In this document: positions 33,712 to 43,208 of the stretch, in pieces | Numbering within the stretch: the first letter of the stretch is position 1 | Layout: each line of letters starts with the position of its first letter | Assembly: GCF_019042275.1 (NCBI RefSeq) | Contig: NZ_JAHQCW010000020.1 | Location: forward strand, 1 to 64,000 | Length of the DNA: 64,000 nucleotides | Origin: Diplocloster agilis | Lineage (GTDB): Bacteria > Bacillota > Clostridia > Lachnospirales > Lachnospiraceae | Reading direction: 5' to 3' | Notes under the pieces: model-generated | The model's input: the letters and a program-made list of their open reading frames with translations, nothing else | Told to the model about the DNA's origin: nothing | The model's database searches: none | Position numbers and translations under genes: made by a program

Positions 33712-34653
33712 TTACATAACATGGACCGGAGTCCCATCCATCCATTTACGGATGTTATCGAATACGATGGCGGCCCGTTTAACCAGCGCCTCTTTGGTTG
33801 CAAAAGCTACATGCGGAGTGACCAGGGCGTTTGGAGCCTGCAGGAGGGGATGGTTCCCGGGGATGGGGGGCTCCGTTTCAAATACGTCGATTCCGGCAGC
33901 CGCGATTGTGCCGTCCGAAAGGGCGGCGGCCAGATCCCCGCTGTTGACGACGGGGCCGCGGGCGGTGTTGATCAAGACCGCATTTGGTTTCATGAGTTTT
34001 AAATTATCCCGGTTAATCAGGTCTTTGGTGTCGGCGGTCAAAGGCACATGCAAAGAGACAACGTCGCAGACGAATAATAATTGATCCAGGGAGACGTTAG
34101 TTACCCCGTCTATTGCTTTTGGAGTTCTTGAATAAGCGTACACATCGCAGCCAAATGCCTGAGCGATTCGGATGACGCGGCTTCCGATGGCGCCGGTGCC
34201 GACTACGCCGAATTTTTTTCCTTCCAGTTCAAAACCAACCAGTCCGTCTTTGGTTTGGCCGGCGCGGACAGCACGGTCGCAGGCCGGAATGTTCCGATAG
34301 ATGGAAATGAGAAGCCCGAATACCAGGTCGGCCACCGCGCAATTGGAATAGCCGGCGCAATTGCAGATCATGATACCCTGGCGGCGGCAGGCCTCCACGT
34401 CGATGTGATCGATACCGGTAAAGGCAACGGACAAGAGCTTTAACTTCCGGCATCCCTCTATCACCTCCCGATTCAGCGGAAGGTTCGACACGACCAGAAC
34501 CTCAGCATCCTTTCCCCTCTCAATCAGACCGGCCGTATCTGTAATTCTGGTATCATAATACATAATTTCAGCCTGGGCGCCCAGTGCCTCCCGCGCCATA
34601 TTTAACAACAAATCCTGTTCCACTCCCAGTGGTTCCGCAATCACAATTTTCAT
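33712..34653 (-). CDS. D-isomer 2-hydroxyacid dehydrogenase
   Basis: This 313-residue NAD-dependent dehydrogenase has the dinucleotide motif GVVGTGAIGSRV. The catalytic triad can be read as Arg in NTARGPVV, Glu in DVFETEPP and His in TPHVAFAT. It reduces a 2-oxoacid to the D-2-hydroxyacid, or the reverse; the substrate is not evident (phosphoglycerate, lactate, hydroxypyruvate and others are possible). I chose ATG at 34653; the frame extends 64 codons upstream through non-coding, AT-rich sequence. Confidence 0.88.
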   Translation of the reverse strand: MKIVIAEPLGVEQDLLLNMAREALGAQAEIMYYDTRITDTAGLIERGKDAEVLVVSNLPLNREVIEGCRKLKLLSVAFTGIDHIDVEACRRQGIMICNCAGYSNCAVADLVFGLLISIYRNIPACDRAVRAGQTKDGLVGFELEGKKFGVVGTGAIGSRVIRIAQAFGCDVYAYSRTPKAIDGVTNVSLDQLLFVCDVVSLHVPLTADTKDLINRDNLKLMKPNAVLINTARGPVVNSGDLAAALSDGTIAAAGIDVFETEPPIPGNHPLLQAPNALVTPHVAFATKEALVKRAAIVFDNIRKWMDGTPVHVM

Positions 34654-34805
34654 AATCAGTATCCTTTCTAATAATGATCGATAGAAAGGGACATGTCCAT
34701 TTCGTTTTGTCCATTTCATTATCTGTTTTTCTATTTTATCACTGAATTTGGAAAAAGGATAGCTCCATTGCGGAAATAGCGATAGAAACAAAAAAGAACA
34801 AATGT

Positions 34806-34835
34806 TTGAAAGAATAATGCCTGATATGCTATAAT
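34806..34835 (+). promoter_or_regulatory. Promoter of the nuclease pair
   Basis: TTGAAA at 34806 and TATAAT at 34830 are 18 bases apart, with a TG one base before the -10 (extended -10). The first start codon is 41 bases downstream. Confidence 0.65.
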
Positions 34836-34876
34836 GGTGAGGCATAATAGACCTATGCGAAGGATTGGAGGTAATT

Positions 34877-35929
34877 ATGAGATTTATTCATATAGCAGAC
34901 GTGCATCTCGGGGCGGAGCCGGATCGTGGTTACCCCTGGGGAGCCCGCAGAGGCAGAGAGATCTGGGACAGCTTCCGGTCGGTGATTCAGCGGGCCGGGG
35001 AAGAGCAGACAGATCTGCTGCTGATCGCCGGCGATCTGTTCCACCGCCAGCCGCTGAAGCGGGAGATAAAAGAAGTGGATTCCCTGCTGGCAGGCCTTGT
35101 CAGGACGAAGGTGGTTATGATTGCCGGTAATCATGACTATATCCGCAACGATTCCTATTACCGGAATTATGAGTGGAGTCCGAACGTGACCTTTCTCAGG
35201 GGTGCAGAATTGGAAAGCGTCTATTTTCCGGAGCTGCAAACGGAAGTTTACGGATTCAGCTATCACAGCCAGGAGATCCGGGAAAACCTTTATGATGGGA
35301 TCAGGCCCCAAAGACCGGACAGAATCAATATCCTTCTGGCCCATGGTGGAGATGACAATCATATACCGGTCCGCAAGGATCTTCCGGCGGTCAGCGGATT
35401 CGACTATATAGCGCTGGGGCACATCCACAAACCGGGAATGCTGGCATCAGGCCGCATGGCATATGCCGGGGCGCTGGAACCCATTGACATGAACGATACC
35501 GGGCCCCACGGTTATATTTCCGGGGAGATTGCAAACGGACAGCCCCGGATCACCTTCGTCCGCGCCGCAAGCCGGGAATATTTACATAAGGAATGGCGGA
35601 TAACCCCGGAGGATACCTTTGAAACCGTACGGGCCGGAATCAGACATTTTATAGAAGAAAACAGCAGCCATAATATTTATAAAATCATACTCCGGGGCCA
35701 AAGAGATCCGGACATCTTTCTGGACCAGGAAGAGCTTCAGACGCTGGGAAACATCATCCGGGTAGAAGACGGGACAGAGCCTGATCTGGACTATGAGAAG
35801 CTTGAACGGGAACATGGAGACGATCTGGTGGGACGCTATATCCGGCGGTTGCGAAGAATGCCGGATTCCCGGATAAACGAGGATGCGCTCTATTACGGCG
35901 TACATGCGCTGCTGCGCGGACAGAGGTAG
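34877..35929 (+). CDS. YhaO/SbcD-like metallophosphoesterase (DNA exonuclease subunit)
   Basis: This 350-residue protein starts with the calcineurin-type phosphoesterase domain (about 1-230). All metal motifs are present: HIADVHLG, IAGDLFHR, AGNHDY and LGHIHKPG. The C-terminal part is a capping region as in YhaO/SbcD. It is expected to cut DNA ends or hairpins together with the ATPase encoded next. ATG at 34877 has GGAGG before it. It is followed seven bases later by the ATPase gene. Confidence 0.9.
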   Translation: MRFIHIADVHLGAEPDRGYPWGARRGREIWDSFRSVIQRAGEEQTDLLLIAGDLFHRQPLKREIKEVDSLLAGLVRTKVVMIAGNHDYIRNDSYYRNYEWSPNVTFLRGAELESVYFPELQTEVYGFSYHSQEIRENLYDGIRPQRPDRINILLAHGGDDNHIPVRKDLPAVSGFDYIALGHIHKPGMLASGRMAYAGALEPIDMNDTGPHGYISGEIANGQPRITFVRAASREYLHKEWRITPEDTFETVRAGIRHFIEENSSHNIYKIILRGQRDPDIFLDQEELQTLGNIIRVEDGTEPDLDYEKLEREHGDDLVGRYIRRLRRMPDSRINEDALYYGVHALLRGQR

Positions 35930-35936
35930 AAGATAT

Positions 35937-37550
35937 ATGGTCATACAGGAACTGGATATAAAAAACTTCGGGAAATTTCATAACAGGCAGATACAGCTGT
36001 CCGAGGGACTGAATCTGATCTATGGGGAAAATGAGGCCGGGAAAACGACGGTTCACACTTTTATCCGGGGAATGCTGTTTGGGATGGAGAAGCAGCGGGG
36101 AAGAGCTTCCGCTTCGGACGCTTACCGGATGTATGAGCCGTGGGAAAATCCCGTTTATTATGCGGGCGGGATGCGGTTCGTCTGCGGGGGCAAGGTGTTC
36201 CGGCTGTCCCGCAGTTTTGCCAGGATTGGAAGAAAGACGGAACTGGTCTGTGAAACGGACGGGGAAGAGCTGTCGGTGGAGCAGGGCGATCTGCAGATGC
36301 TGCTGGACGGCATGACAGAAACCGTCTACCGCAATACTTGGTGCATCGGACAGCATAGATCCGGCACGGAGGAATCCCTCGCCCAGGCGCTGGGCAATTA
36401 TATGGCCGGCTATGAGGAAACCGGCGATACCACGCTGGACGTTTCCGAGGCGGTAAAATGTCTGAAGGAAAATAGAAAAGACCTGAACGCCCGGAAAAAA
36501 ACACTTAAGCTTGAATGGGAAAAACAGACTCAGAGTCAGGAGCTGAGAGGGGAACTTCTGGAAGAGGAAATCCGTCAGAAGGAAAAGAAGCGCAATACAC
36601 TGGCGGCGGAAATCTCACAAGCGTCGGCAGCCATGACCACAAGCCGCGTTACTTCGCCTGCTGCGGACATTCCTTCAGATACAGATGCAGAATCTCAGAT
36701 AAGCCACAGGCGTTCGGACAGGGAGCCGGATCCTTCCCCCGGGAAAAGGTTTCAACAAAGATCTTCGGGGGCGTCGTGGTATATATGTTTATTTCTGATC
36801 CTGGCGGGGATTTTGGGAGTTCTATTTTCCCCCTGGATGTGGGCCAGAATTGGATCAGTCGTGATAATCGCCGTAGCTATTACTCTGTTATTCATCAGAA
36901 ATAGAACGATAAAGGATCAGCAGGAAGCGGAATCGAAAAAAGAAAACGAGTCCCTTCAATGGAAGAAAAAAGAGTGGGCCTGCCAGCAGCTTCTGGATGA
37001 AATTCATGAGTTGAAATTAAAACAGGAAGCGTTCGCCTTGGAACAGGAGGAAGAAAATCCGACGCTGGCCCAGATCAGGCGCCTGGACGAACAGCTGGCC
37101 GCGGTTGACCTGGCCGAAGCCACGATCCGCCAAATCGCGGAAGAGATCCATGCGGGAATGGGCAGCAAACTGGAACGCACGGTTTCCATGATATTCTCTC
37201 AGATGACCGGCCGTAAATACAACCGTATCCACCTGGACGAAAAATTAAAGCTGAGAATTCATACCTCCGATCAGGTGCTGACACCGGAGCAGGTCAGCCG
37301 CGGCACCATGGAACAGCTGTATTTCGCGCTGCGCATGGCGGTGGGGCAGCTGTTCTGCCCGGACACCCCGATGCCGGTCCTGCTGGACGACGCCTTCGCC
37401 TATTATGACCAAACGAGATTGGAACAGACGCTGCGATGGCTGTCCGCCTGTCCGAACCAGGTGCTTTTATTCACCTGCCATAAGAGAGAACAGGAGATTC
37501 TGGATCATTGGGGAATTCCCTACCACGAAGTCCGGTTGACGGATTATTAG
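35937..37550 (+). CDS. YhaN/SbcC-like AAA ATPase, compact, with membrane segments
   Basis: This is a 537-residue protein. N-terminal ABC-type half: Walker A NEAGKTT near residue 32. C-terminal half: signature VSRGTMEQLYFALRMA, Walker B PVLLDDAFAYYD and a distal TCHKRE His. Between them there is a short coiled coil and a pair of hydrophobic helices (about 280-325, WYICLFLILAGILGVLF and VVIIAVAITLLFI). This is shorter than the usual SbcC/YhaN proteins (about 900 or more residues). It is the partner of the phosphoesterase just upstream. The membrane pair suggests a complex held at the membrane. Confidence 0.85.
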   Translation: MVIQELDIKNFGKFHNRQIQLSEGLNLIYGENEAGKTTVHTFIRGMLFGMEKQRGRASASDAYRMYEPWENPVYYAGGMRFVCGGKVFRLSRSFARIGRKTELVCETDGEELSVEQGDLQMLLDGMTETVYRNTWCIGQHRSGTEESLAQALGNYMAGYEETGDTTLDVSEAVKCLKENRKDLNARKKTLKLEWEKQTQSQELRGELLEEEIRQKEKKRNTLAAEISQASAAMTTSRVTSPAADIPSDTDAESQISHRRSDREPDPSPGKRFQQRSSGASWYICLFLILAGILGVLFSPWMWARIGSVVIIAVAITLLFIRNRTIKDQQEAESKKENESLQWKKKEWACQQLLDEIHELKLKQEAFALEQEEENPTLAQIRRLDEQLAAVDLAEATIRQIAEEIHAGMGSKLERTVSMIFSQMTGRKYNRIHLDEKLKLRIHTSDQVLTPEQVSRGTMEQLYFALRMAVGQLFCPDTPMPVLLDDAFAYYDQTRLEQTLRWLSACPNQVLLFTCHKREQEILDHWGIPYHEVRLTDY

Positions 37551-37601
37551 TCTGTCATATACAGACACCGGATGGAAAATCGGATAAACTTTGGGACGCA
37601 A

Positions 37602-37664
37602 AGGGGCCGGAGTTCGGCGGGGCGGTTATACAACGGCTCCGTATGAACTCCGGCCCTTTAAACT
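37602..37664. terminator. Terminator hairpin between convergent genes
   Basis: GGGCCGGAGTTC pairs with GAACTCCGGCCC, with an A-rich left flank and TTTAAA to the right, between the ATPase gene and prs. It could serve both directions. Confidence 0.65.
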
Positions 37665-37670
37665 AAAAAT

Positions 37671-38843
37671 TTATTTATTCTTATATTTTGCCAGCAGTTT
37701 CTGGATTCTGTCATTCGGATTCAACAGACCGCTGATAGAGGAATCATGATTCAACGTATCGATAATCAAAGCGATGTACTTACTCATATCGCAGCTGATA
37801 TAGTAAGGCCTGGACAGCAATTCCGGCGGCTGATAGACGACATTGGTCGTCAGCACCCGGTCGAAGACGCCCTGCTCATAGGCCTTGTCGAATTTGGCCA
37901 TGCCGTTGGTAAACAGGCCGAAGGTAGAGCACATGAAGATTCTTCTGGCTTTTCTGGCTTTTAATTCCGCGGCTACTTCCAGCATACTTTCCCCGGAGGA
38001 GATCATATCGTCGATGATAATCATGTCCTTGCCTTCCACATCCGCGCCCAGGAATTCGTGGGCTACGATGGGATTCCGGCCTTCCACGACCTTTGTATAA
38101 TCGCGGCGCTTATAGAACATACCCATATCCAGGCCCAGGACGTTGGCCATATATACCGCGCGGCTCATACCGCCTTCGTCGGGGCTGATGACCATCATGT
38201 GGGAAGAGTCGATATCCAGGTCCGGCTCATTGCGGAGCAGAGCCTTGATGAACTGGTAGACCGGCTGGACCGTATCAAATCCGTGAAGCGGGATGGCGTT
38301 CTGCACTCTGGGGTCGTGGGCGTCAAAGGTAATGATATTGTCAACACCCATGGATACCAGCTCCTGCAGGCCCAGCGCGCAGTCCAGGGATTCCCGGCCG
38401 GAACGGCGGTGCTGCCGGCTTTCATACAGGAACGGCATGATTACGGTGATTCTTCTGGCTTTTCCGCCAACTGCGGAGATCACCCGCTTCAGATCCTGAT
38501 AGTGGTCATCCGGAGACATCCGGTTCTGGTGTCCGCATAGGGAATAGGTAAGGCTGTAGTTGCATACGTCAACCATAATGTACAAGTCATAACCGCGGAC
38601 GGATTCCATAAGGGCTCCCTTAGCTTCCCCGGTTCCAAAACGAGGTACTTTGGCGCCTACGATATAACTGTCCTTTTCATAATTGCGGAAATAGATCGTT
38701 TCCTTGTGTTCGTGTTCTCTGTCACGGCGCCACTTGACCAGGTAGTCGTTGATTCTCTCCCCCAGAGCCTTACAACTATCCAGAGGGATGATACCAAGGG
38801 TTCCTACCGGAACGGTCTCGAAAATTTGATCGTCGCTTGTCAT
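37671..38843 (-). CDS. prs: Ribose-phosphate pyrophosphokinase (PRPP synthetase)
   Basis: This 390-residue enzyme makes PRPP from ribose 5-phosphate and ATP. The PRPP-binding loop MIIIDDMISSGESM and the FDAHDPRVQNA region are present. It is longer than the roughly 315-residue classical enzyme, with extra N-terminal sequence, and belongs to the long clostridial form. Its ATG shares one base with the stop of the helicase-loader gene (TAATG), so it is translationally coupled to DNA-replication genes. Confidence 0.9.
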   Translation of the reverse strand: MTSDDQIFETVPVGTLGIIPLDSCKALGERINDYLVKWRRDREHEHKETIYFRNYEKDSYIVGAKVPRFGTGEAKGALMESVRGYDLYIMVDVCNYSLTYSLCGHQNRMSPDDHYQDLKRVISAVGGKARRITVIMPFLYESRQHRRSGRESLDCALGLQELVSMGVDNIITFDAHDPRVQNAIPLHGFDTVQPVYQFIKALLRNEPDLDIDSSHMMVISPDEGGMSRAVYMANVLGLDMGMFYKRRDYTKVVEGRNPIVAHEFLGADVEGKDMIIIDDMISSGESMLEVAAELKARKARRIFMCSTFGLFTNGMAKFDKAYEQGVFDRVLTTNVVYQPPELLSRPYYISCDMSKYIALIIDTLNHDSSISGLLNPNDRIQKLLAKYKNK

Positions 38844-39835
38844 TACAGATTTCCTCCTAATTTCTTTTTTATTCTTATATCTTCACCAACCAGCTTCAGC
38901 ATGGTGTAGTTACTAGTTATTCTGGAAAAGGTCCGTTCGCTGTAGGTGCGCACGAAAATTTCCAACGGCAGATTCGTCGATATGATGACGGATTTTTTCC
39001 TGGCAATTCGCTCCTGAACACATAAAAACAACTGGGAGGAGGTGAAGGAATTCGTAAGCTCCGTACCCAGATCGTCGATGATCAGAAGATCGCAGTCAAA
39101 GATGTACTGATACATATTCTCTTCCGGACTATTATTGCCGGAAAAGGTATTTTTAGCAAAAATGTCAAATAATTGAAATGCGGTCAGATAGATGACCGAA
39201 TGCGCGGTATCGATCAATTCTTTGGCGATACAGTTAGACAAAAAAGTCTTCCCGACTCCGGTATCTCCGTAGAAGAAAAGATTGCGATGTTTCGTATCAA
39301 AGGTTTTTACAAAATCCAGACATTCCATCACGGCGCTTTTGGCGGTCTCCAGAGCCGTACGGCCGGTAGAGGGATCTTTCACACGGTCATCATAGAATTC
39401 ATAGGTAAAATGGGAAAAATTCTCTGACTGCAGGATTTCTTTCAGATTGGATTGGGTATAAAGCATATCAATCACTGCCTGTTTAAAGCAATGACACTTG
39501 GAATTACCGATAAAACCGGTGTCATGGCAGTCCGGGCAGTCATAAGAAGGCTCCATATAGTCGGCGGGAAATCCGGCCCCGGCCATGAGAGCCTGCCTTT
39601 TTTTCGACAAAGCGGCTATGCTTTCTTTCAGGTTATCCAGCGCATTTGGATCTCCGGAGAGCATCTTGCGCGCCTGCTCCACACTTAAGTTGGATATGGA
39701 CGCGTCCAGTTCTTTAACCTGGGGGAGCGTCTCGTACACCTCCTTGATGCGGGCGTCCTGCAGATGGCGGTTGTGCAGCTGTTTGCGGTTGTATTCCCGA
39801 ATAATGGTATCGTACTGTGAATTTGTCAGTGCCAA
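38843..39835 (-). CDS. dnaC: Replicative helicase loader (DnaI/DnaC-like AAA+ ATPase)
   Basis: This is a 330-residue protein. The helical N-terminus (about 1-100) is followed by a zinc-binding cluster CPDCHDTGF...CHCF and an AAA+ domain with Walker A GDTGVGKTFLS, Walker B LLIIDDLG and sensor motif VIISTNLP. It loads the DnaB-type replicative helicase at origins and restart sites. It follows dnaD by 24 bases, the classic primosome pair in Firmicutes. Confidence 0.9.
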   Translation of the reverse strand: MALTNSQYDTIIREYNRKQLHNRHLQDARIKEVYETLPQVKELDASISNLSVEQARKMLSGDPNALDNLKESIAALSKKRQALMAGAGFPADYMEPSYDCPDCHDTGFIGNSKCHCFKQAVIDMLYTQSNLKEILQSENFSHFTYEFYDDRVKDPSTGRTALETAKSAVMECLDFVKTFDTKHRNLFFYGDTGVGKTFLSNCIAKELIDTAHSVIYLTAFQLFDIFAKNTFSGNNSPEENMYQYIFDCDLLIIDDLGTELTNSFTSSQLFLCVQERIARKKSVIISTNLPLEIFVRTYSERTFSRITSNYTMLKLVGEDIRIKKKLGGNL

Positions 39836-39859
39836 ATCGGCGCCTCCTTTGTTGGAATT

Positions 39860-40963
39860 CTATCTGGTATGTAATAGCTGTTTTTCCAACTGCTCATAGT
39901 CATAATTTCGCTGGTGAAAGTTATTAAACTTGTTTGTTTCCGGCGCTGTCTTCGCCCGGGCTGTCTTGCGGGTATCCTTTGTTTTCTCATGTTCCTCATC
40001 CAGTGTCCGGATATCGGACAGATGCCGGATGTTGTTGGACTTCCATTTCTTCAGGATGGAATCCGCGTATTCAAAACTGGGCTGATGAATCGAACTGATC
40101 GTCCGGTTGCAGGCTTCCAGTATAATATCCAGAGAAAAGGCATATTCTTCCAGCCACTTGCGGATATAAGCGGCTTCCGGCTCGGCAGGGGCCCGTCCCT
40201 TGATGCCGAAGGCTTTCATTACCGCATAATAATTCCGGTTATAGGCCGCGGAAGCTTCTTTGGCCTGCTGAATGGTGGAAATATGCGCATCCGACCAGGC
40301 CAGCGCGACGGTTTTCATATACCGGAAACTTTTGCTTCCCTTGGAAATACAGTACTCGATCAGATACTCGATCAATTCCGCGGAAAAATGCAGCTCATCA
40401 TGGAAGAACAGAATATAAGTCACTTCGGAAGGGCTTAAGGGTTTCCCCAGATACTGTTCCGCAATAAAAATCAACTGGCGGATCTCTTCTTTTTGAAGGA
40501 AGGCTTCCAGTTGACCGGTCGAATAGGAAGGAAGTTCCGCTGTTTCCTGTCGGGGCGCGTCCTGCCTGGGGGACGTCTGCCTGGCCGTAACAGACGCCGG
40601 TGCTTTGGGTTCCGCCGCTGTGACACTCACCTGTTCCTCTGCAAGCTTCGCCGCCTGCAGGCCTTCGGTGATACAAATACTCTTGAGAGACTTGTCCTCC
40701 CCGTATTCCAATTGCAGTAAATTCAGCTTTTCCCAGTATTTTAACGCTCGCTTTACATCTTTTTCCGTATGGTTGAACCTGTCCGCGATGGAGGAAATCG
40801 ATACTTCCGGAGCCTTCGCGGCAGAAGTGGAAAGACAACGCAGCAGGTAAAGATATACCTTCACAAACTCACCGTTTGCTTCCGGCATATATGTGTCGAT
40901 AAAATGGTTGGAGACCATCGTGGAGTCGGGATTGTTTTTAGAGTATAGATGGATACTTCCCAT
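39860..40963 (-). CDS. dnaD: DnaD-domain primosome protein
   Basis: This 367-residue protein has an N-terminal winged-helix region (about 20-100, SISSIADRFNHTEKDVKRALKYWEKLNLL). A Ser/Pro/Gln-rich linker (about 115-165) leads to two DnaD-like domains (about 170-330), each ending in a YIRKW or ILKKWKSNNI helix. DnaD proteins bridge DnaA or PriA to the helicase loader. ATG at 40963 has AGGTG before it; GTG three codons upstream is an alternative. A good promoter lies at 41033-41060, with DnaA boxes beyond it. Confidence 0.88.
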   Translation of the reverse strand: MGSIHLYSKNNPDSTMVSNHFIDTYMPEANGEFVKVYLYLLRCLSTSAAKAPEVSISSIADRFNHTEKDVKRALKYWEKLNLLQLEYGEDKSLKSICITEGLQAAKLAEEQVSVTAAEPKAPASVTARQTSPRQDAPRQETAELPSYSTGQLEAFLQKEEIRQLIFIAEQYLGKPLSPSEVTYILFFHDELHFSAELIEYLIEYCISKGSKSFRYMKTVALAWSDAHISTIQQAKEASAAYNRNYYAVMKAFGIKGRAPAEPEAAYIRKWLEEYAFSLDIILEACNRTISSIHQPSFEYADSILKKWKSNNIRHLSDIRTLDEEHEKTKDTRKTARAKTAPETNKFNNFHQRNYDYEQLEKQLLHTR

Positions 40964-41032
40964 GTAGTTCACCTGCGCCTTTCATGAAATATGCAGCGCA
41001 GATCTTAAACTGCGTCACATTCGAACAACGAC

Positions 41033-41060
41033 ATTATAGCATAGGTTTCAAATCTTGCAA
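41033..41060 (-). promoter_or_regulatory. dnaD operon promoter
   Basis: On the minus strand TTGCAA (41060-41055) and TATAAT (41038-41033) are 16 bases apart, with an extended -10 TGC before TATAAT. It lies 70 bases upstream of the dnaD start. Confidence 0.65.
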
Positions 41061-41107
41061 ACAGCAATTTTCTTAAGTTCAATGGGGTTAAAGTTAAGGC
41101 AGTTTTA

Positions 41108-41300
41108 TGTGGATAATGTGGATAATGTGGATAAATCCATCTGTGAATTGTTTGACAATTCTGTACAACCGCTTTCAGAGAGCGGTAAGACGACTTTTGT
41201 CGAAATTCATAATTTGTTTATGTTAACGGAGTAATCCACAAAAAAATCCACACATCTATCGGGGCCATTCTGTTGATAAATGTGTGGATAATGTGGATAA
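41108..41300. promoter_or_regulatory. DnaA-box cluster between murC and dnaD
   Basis: Five perfect copies of TGTGGATAA (complement of the DnaA box TTATCCACA) occur. Three are in direct contact at 41108-41116, 41117-41125 and 41126-41134, and two more at 41283-41291 and 41292-41300. Weaker boxes in the other orientation lie at 41232 (TAATCCACA) and 41245 (AAATCCACA). The cluster lies 48 bases upstream of the dnaD -35 box. It is probably a DnaA-controlled regulatory or titration site; dnaA and dnaN are not here, so it is unlikely to be the main origin. Confidence 0.8.
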
Positions 41301-42680
41301 CTATTGTCCAAGCAGATGTTCCCCAATGCGGTACACGTCTCCGGCGCCCATAGTTATCAACAAATCACCGTGTATACAATTTTCTAATAAAAAGTTTTCG
41401 ATTTCATCAAAGGATGGAAAATAGTGGGCGTTGACATTCAGCGTTCTCAACTCGGATAATAAATCGGAGGAACTTATGCCAATCGTATTCTTTTCTCTGG
41501 CGGCGTAAATATCAGCCAGCACCACATAATCAGCTGCGGACAGCGCCTGGGCGAATTCCTTTAAGAAGGCCTGGGTTCTGGTATAAGTGTGGGGCTGGAA
41601 CACGCACCAGATACGATTATGGGGATAATTCCGGGCGGCCGATAATGTAGCTGCGATCTCCGTGGGATGATGGGCATAGTCATCCAGAATGGTAACGCCG
41701 GCGACTTCTCCTTTATACTCGAAACGGCGGTCCGTGCCGGAGAAGGACAAAAGCCCCTGCTGCACGATGGCAAGCGGTATCTGAAGGCTTTCGGCCAGCG
41801 CTATGGCGGCCAGCGCGTTGGAAACATTGTGAATGCCTGGAACCATCAGCTGCATGCGGCTTTGAAAAACGCCGTTTTTATAAAGGTCAAAGGAACCGTG
41901 GGCCAGTTCATCGAAGGAGACATTGCGGTATGAATAAGTACAGTCGGCGTTGGAACCGTAAGTAATGACCTGGCAGTCCAGACCATCCGTGATCTCCCCG
42001 AAGCGTTCGATCTCCCCGTTGATGATCAGAGTGCCGTCGCTTGGAAGCCGTTTGGCAAATTCCCGGAAAGAGCTGCGGATATCTTCTATATCTTTAAAGA
42101 AATCCAGATGATCCGCTTCTATATTCAGTATCAGGCTGATGGTAGGATAGAAATGCAGGAAGCTGTTGGTATATTCACAGGCTTCCGTTATAAATGTGTC
42201 CGAGTTTCCTACCCGGATATTTCCGCCAATGGATTTTAAGATGCCGCCGACCGAGATGGTGGGGTCCTTTTCTGCGGCCAGAAGGATCTGGCTGATCATG
42301 GATGTGGTGGTGGTTTTGCCGTGGGTGCCGGATACGGCGATGGCGGTGCGGTAATTCCGCATCATCTGCCCTAGGAGTTCAGCCCGGCTCAGCATAGGAA
42401 GCTTAAGCTCCAGCGCCCGGTTATATTCCGGATTGTCAGGATGGATCGCTGCGGTATATACGACCAGATCCGGAATGTTATCCAGATTGGAGGCTCTCTG
42501 TCCGTAATAGATCCTGGCGCCCAGGGATTCCAGTTTCTCTGTCAGTTCGGATTTTTTCGCATCGGACCCGGAGATGGGAAAGCCCTCCTTTAATAATATC
42601 TCAGCCAGGCCGCTCATACTGATTCCGCCGATTCCGATGAAATGTACATGGATCGGACTTTCAAAATTAATTTTATACAT
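41301..42680 (-). CDS. murC: UDP-N-acetylmuramate--L-alanine ligase
   Basis: This 459-residue Mur ligase adds L-alanine to UDP-MurNAc in peptidoglycan synthesis. The N-terminal nucleotide fold has HFIGIGGISMSGLAEIL, the ATP loop is SGTHGKTTTTSMI, and ITEACEYTNSFLHFYP and DDYAHHPTEI are the conserved MurC segments. ATG at 42680 follows GGAGG at five bases. Its stop codon abuts the last DnaA box. Confidence 0.93.
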   Translation of the reverse strand: MYKINFESPIHVHFIGIGGISMSGLAEILLKEGFPISGSDAKKSELTEKLESLGARIYYGQRASNLDNIPDLVVYTAAIHPDNPEYNRALELKLPMLSRAELLGQMMRNYRTAIAVSGTHGKTTTTSMISQILLAAEKDPTISVGGILKSIGGNIRVGNSDTFITEACEYTNSFLHFYPTISLILNIEADHLDFFKDIEDIRSSFREFAKRLPSDGTLIINGEIERFGEITDGLDCQVITYGSNADCTYSYRNVSFDELAHGSFDLYKNGVFQSRMQLMVPGIHNVSNALAAIALAESLQIPLAIVQQGLLSFSGTDRRFEYKGEVAGVTILDDYAHHPTEIAATLSAARNYPHNRIWCVFQPHTYTRTQAFLKEFAQALSAADYVVLADIYAAREKNTIGISSSDLLSELRTLNVNAHYFPSFDEIENFLLENCIHGDLLITMGAGDVYRIGEHLLGQ

Positions 42681-42959
42681 AATTTCCTCCAGCAGCACAT
42701 AAACTGTGCCATAGATTTAAGTAGATGTGAAAGTTTAGTTTCACAATTACACTTCCTATTAGAAATACAGTTTAAAGATACAGTATTGTTTAGAACTAAT
42801 TCGGTACACTTTTTCCCCGCGGGATTTAAACTCCACGCCGGGAAAGGCGCCCAAGACGCCGGGATGACGATGGTTATTTCTGTAAGACAAAGTCCTATGG
42901 CCATTATATCTCATAAGTATATAAAAATACAAATAAATTTAAAAAGAGGGGGACAAGCA

Positions 42960-43055
42960 GTTCGCACCGCACGATAATGTATACCCCAGGGGCATCCCAT
43001 TAACACATGCCCTACGGGCTGGCGTGCAGTTATCACTGCACGATAATGTATAAAA
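42960..43055. repeat. Short dispersed repeat, inverted copy
   Basis: On the minus strand it reads GCCCGTAGGGCATGTGTTAA, then TGGGATGCCCC and GTATACATT, matching the units at 19369-19497. Two copies of GCACGATAATGTATA flank it in direct orientation at 42968 and 43041. The rest of the gap 42681-43246 is AT-rich and, apart from the glgC -10, holds nothing I recognise. Confidence 0.55.
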
Positions 43056-43208
43056 ATCTGACAAAATTTTACAAAATTTGTGCAAAATGATGTCAAAAAA
43101 ATTATGGAGTCATTTATTATATGCAAAAATATCGACTGTTGTGTTAAAAAGCAATGAAAATATTATATGTTTTTTGTAAATTTTGTTCACGGTTTATTAA
43201 TTTTATGA

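Noticed and set aside
41100-41300. Chromosomal replication origin
   Set aside because: DnaA boxes are present, but dnaA, dnaN and their usual neighbours are not; a regulatory or titration site fits better.
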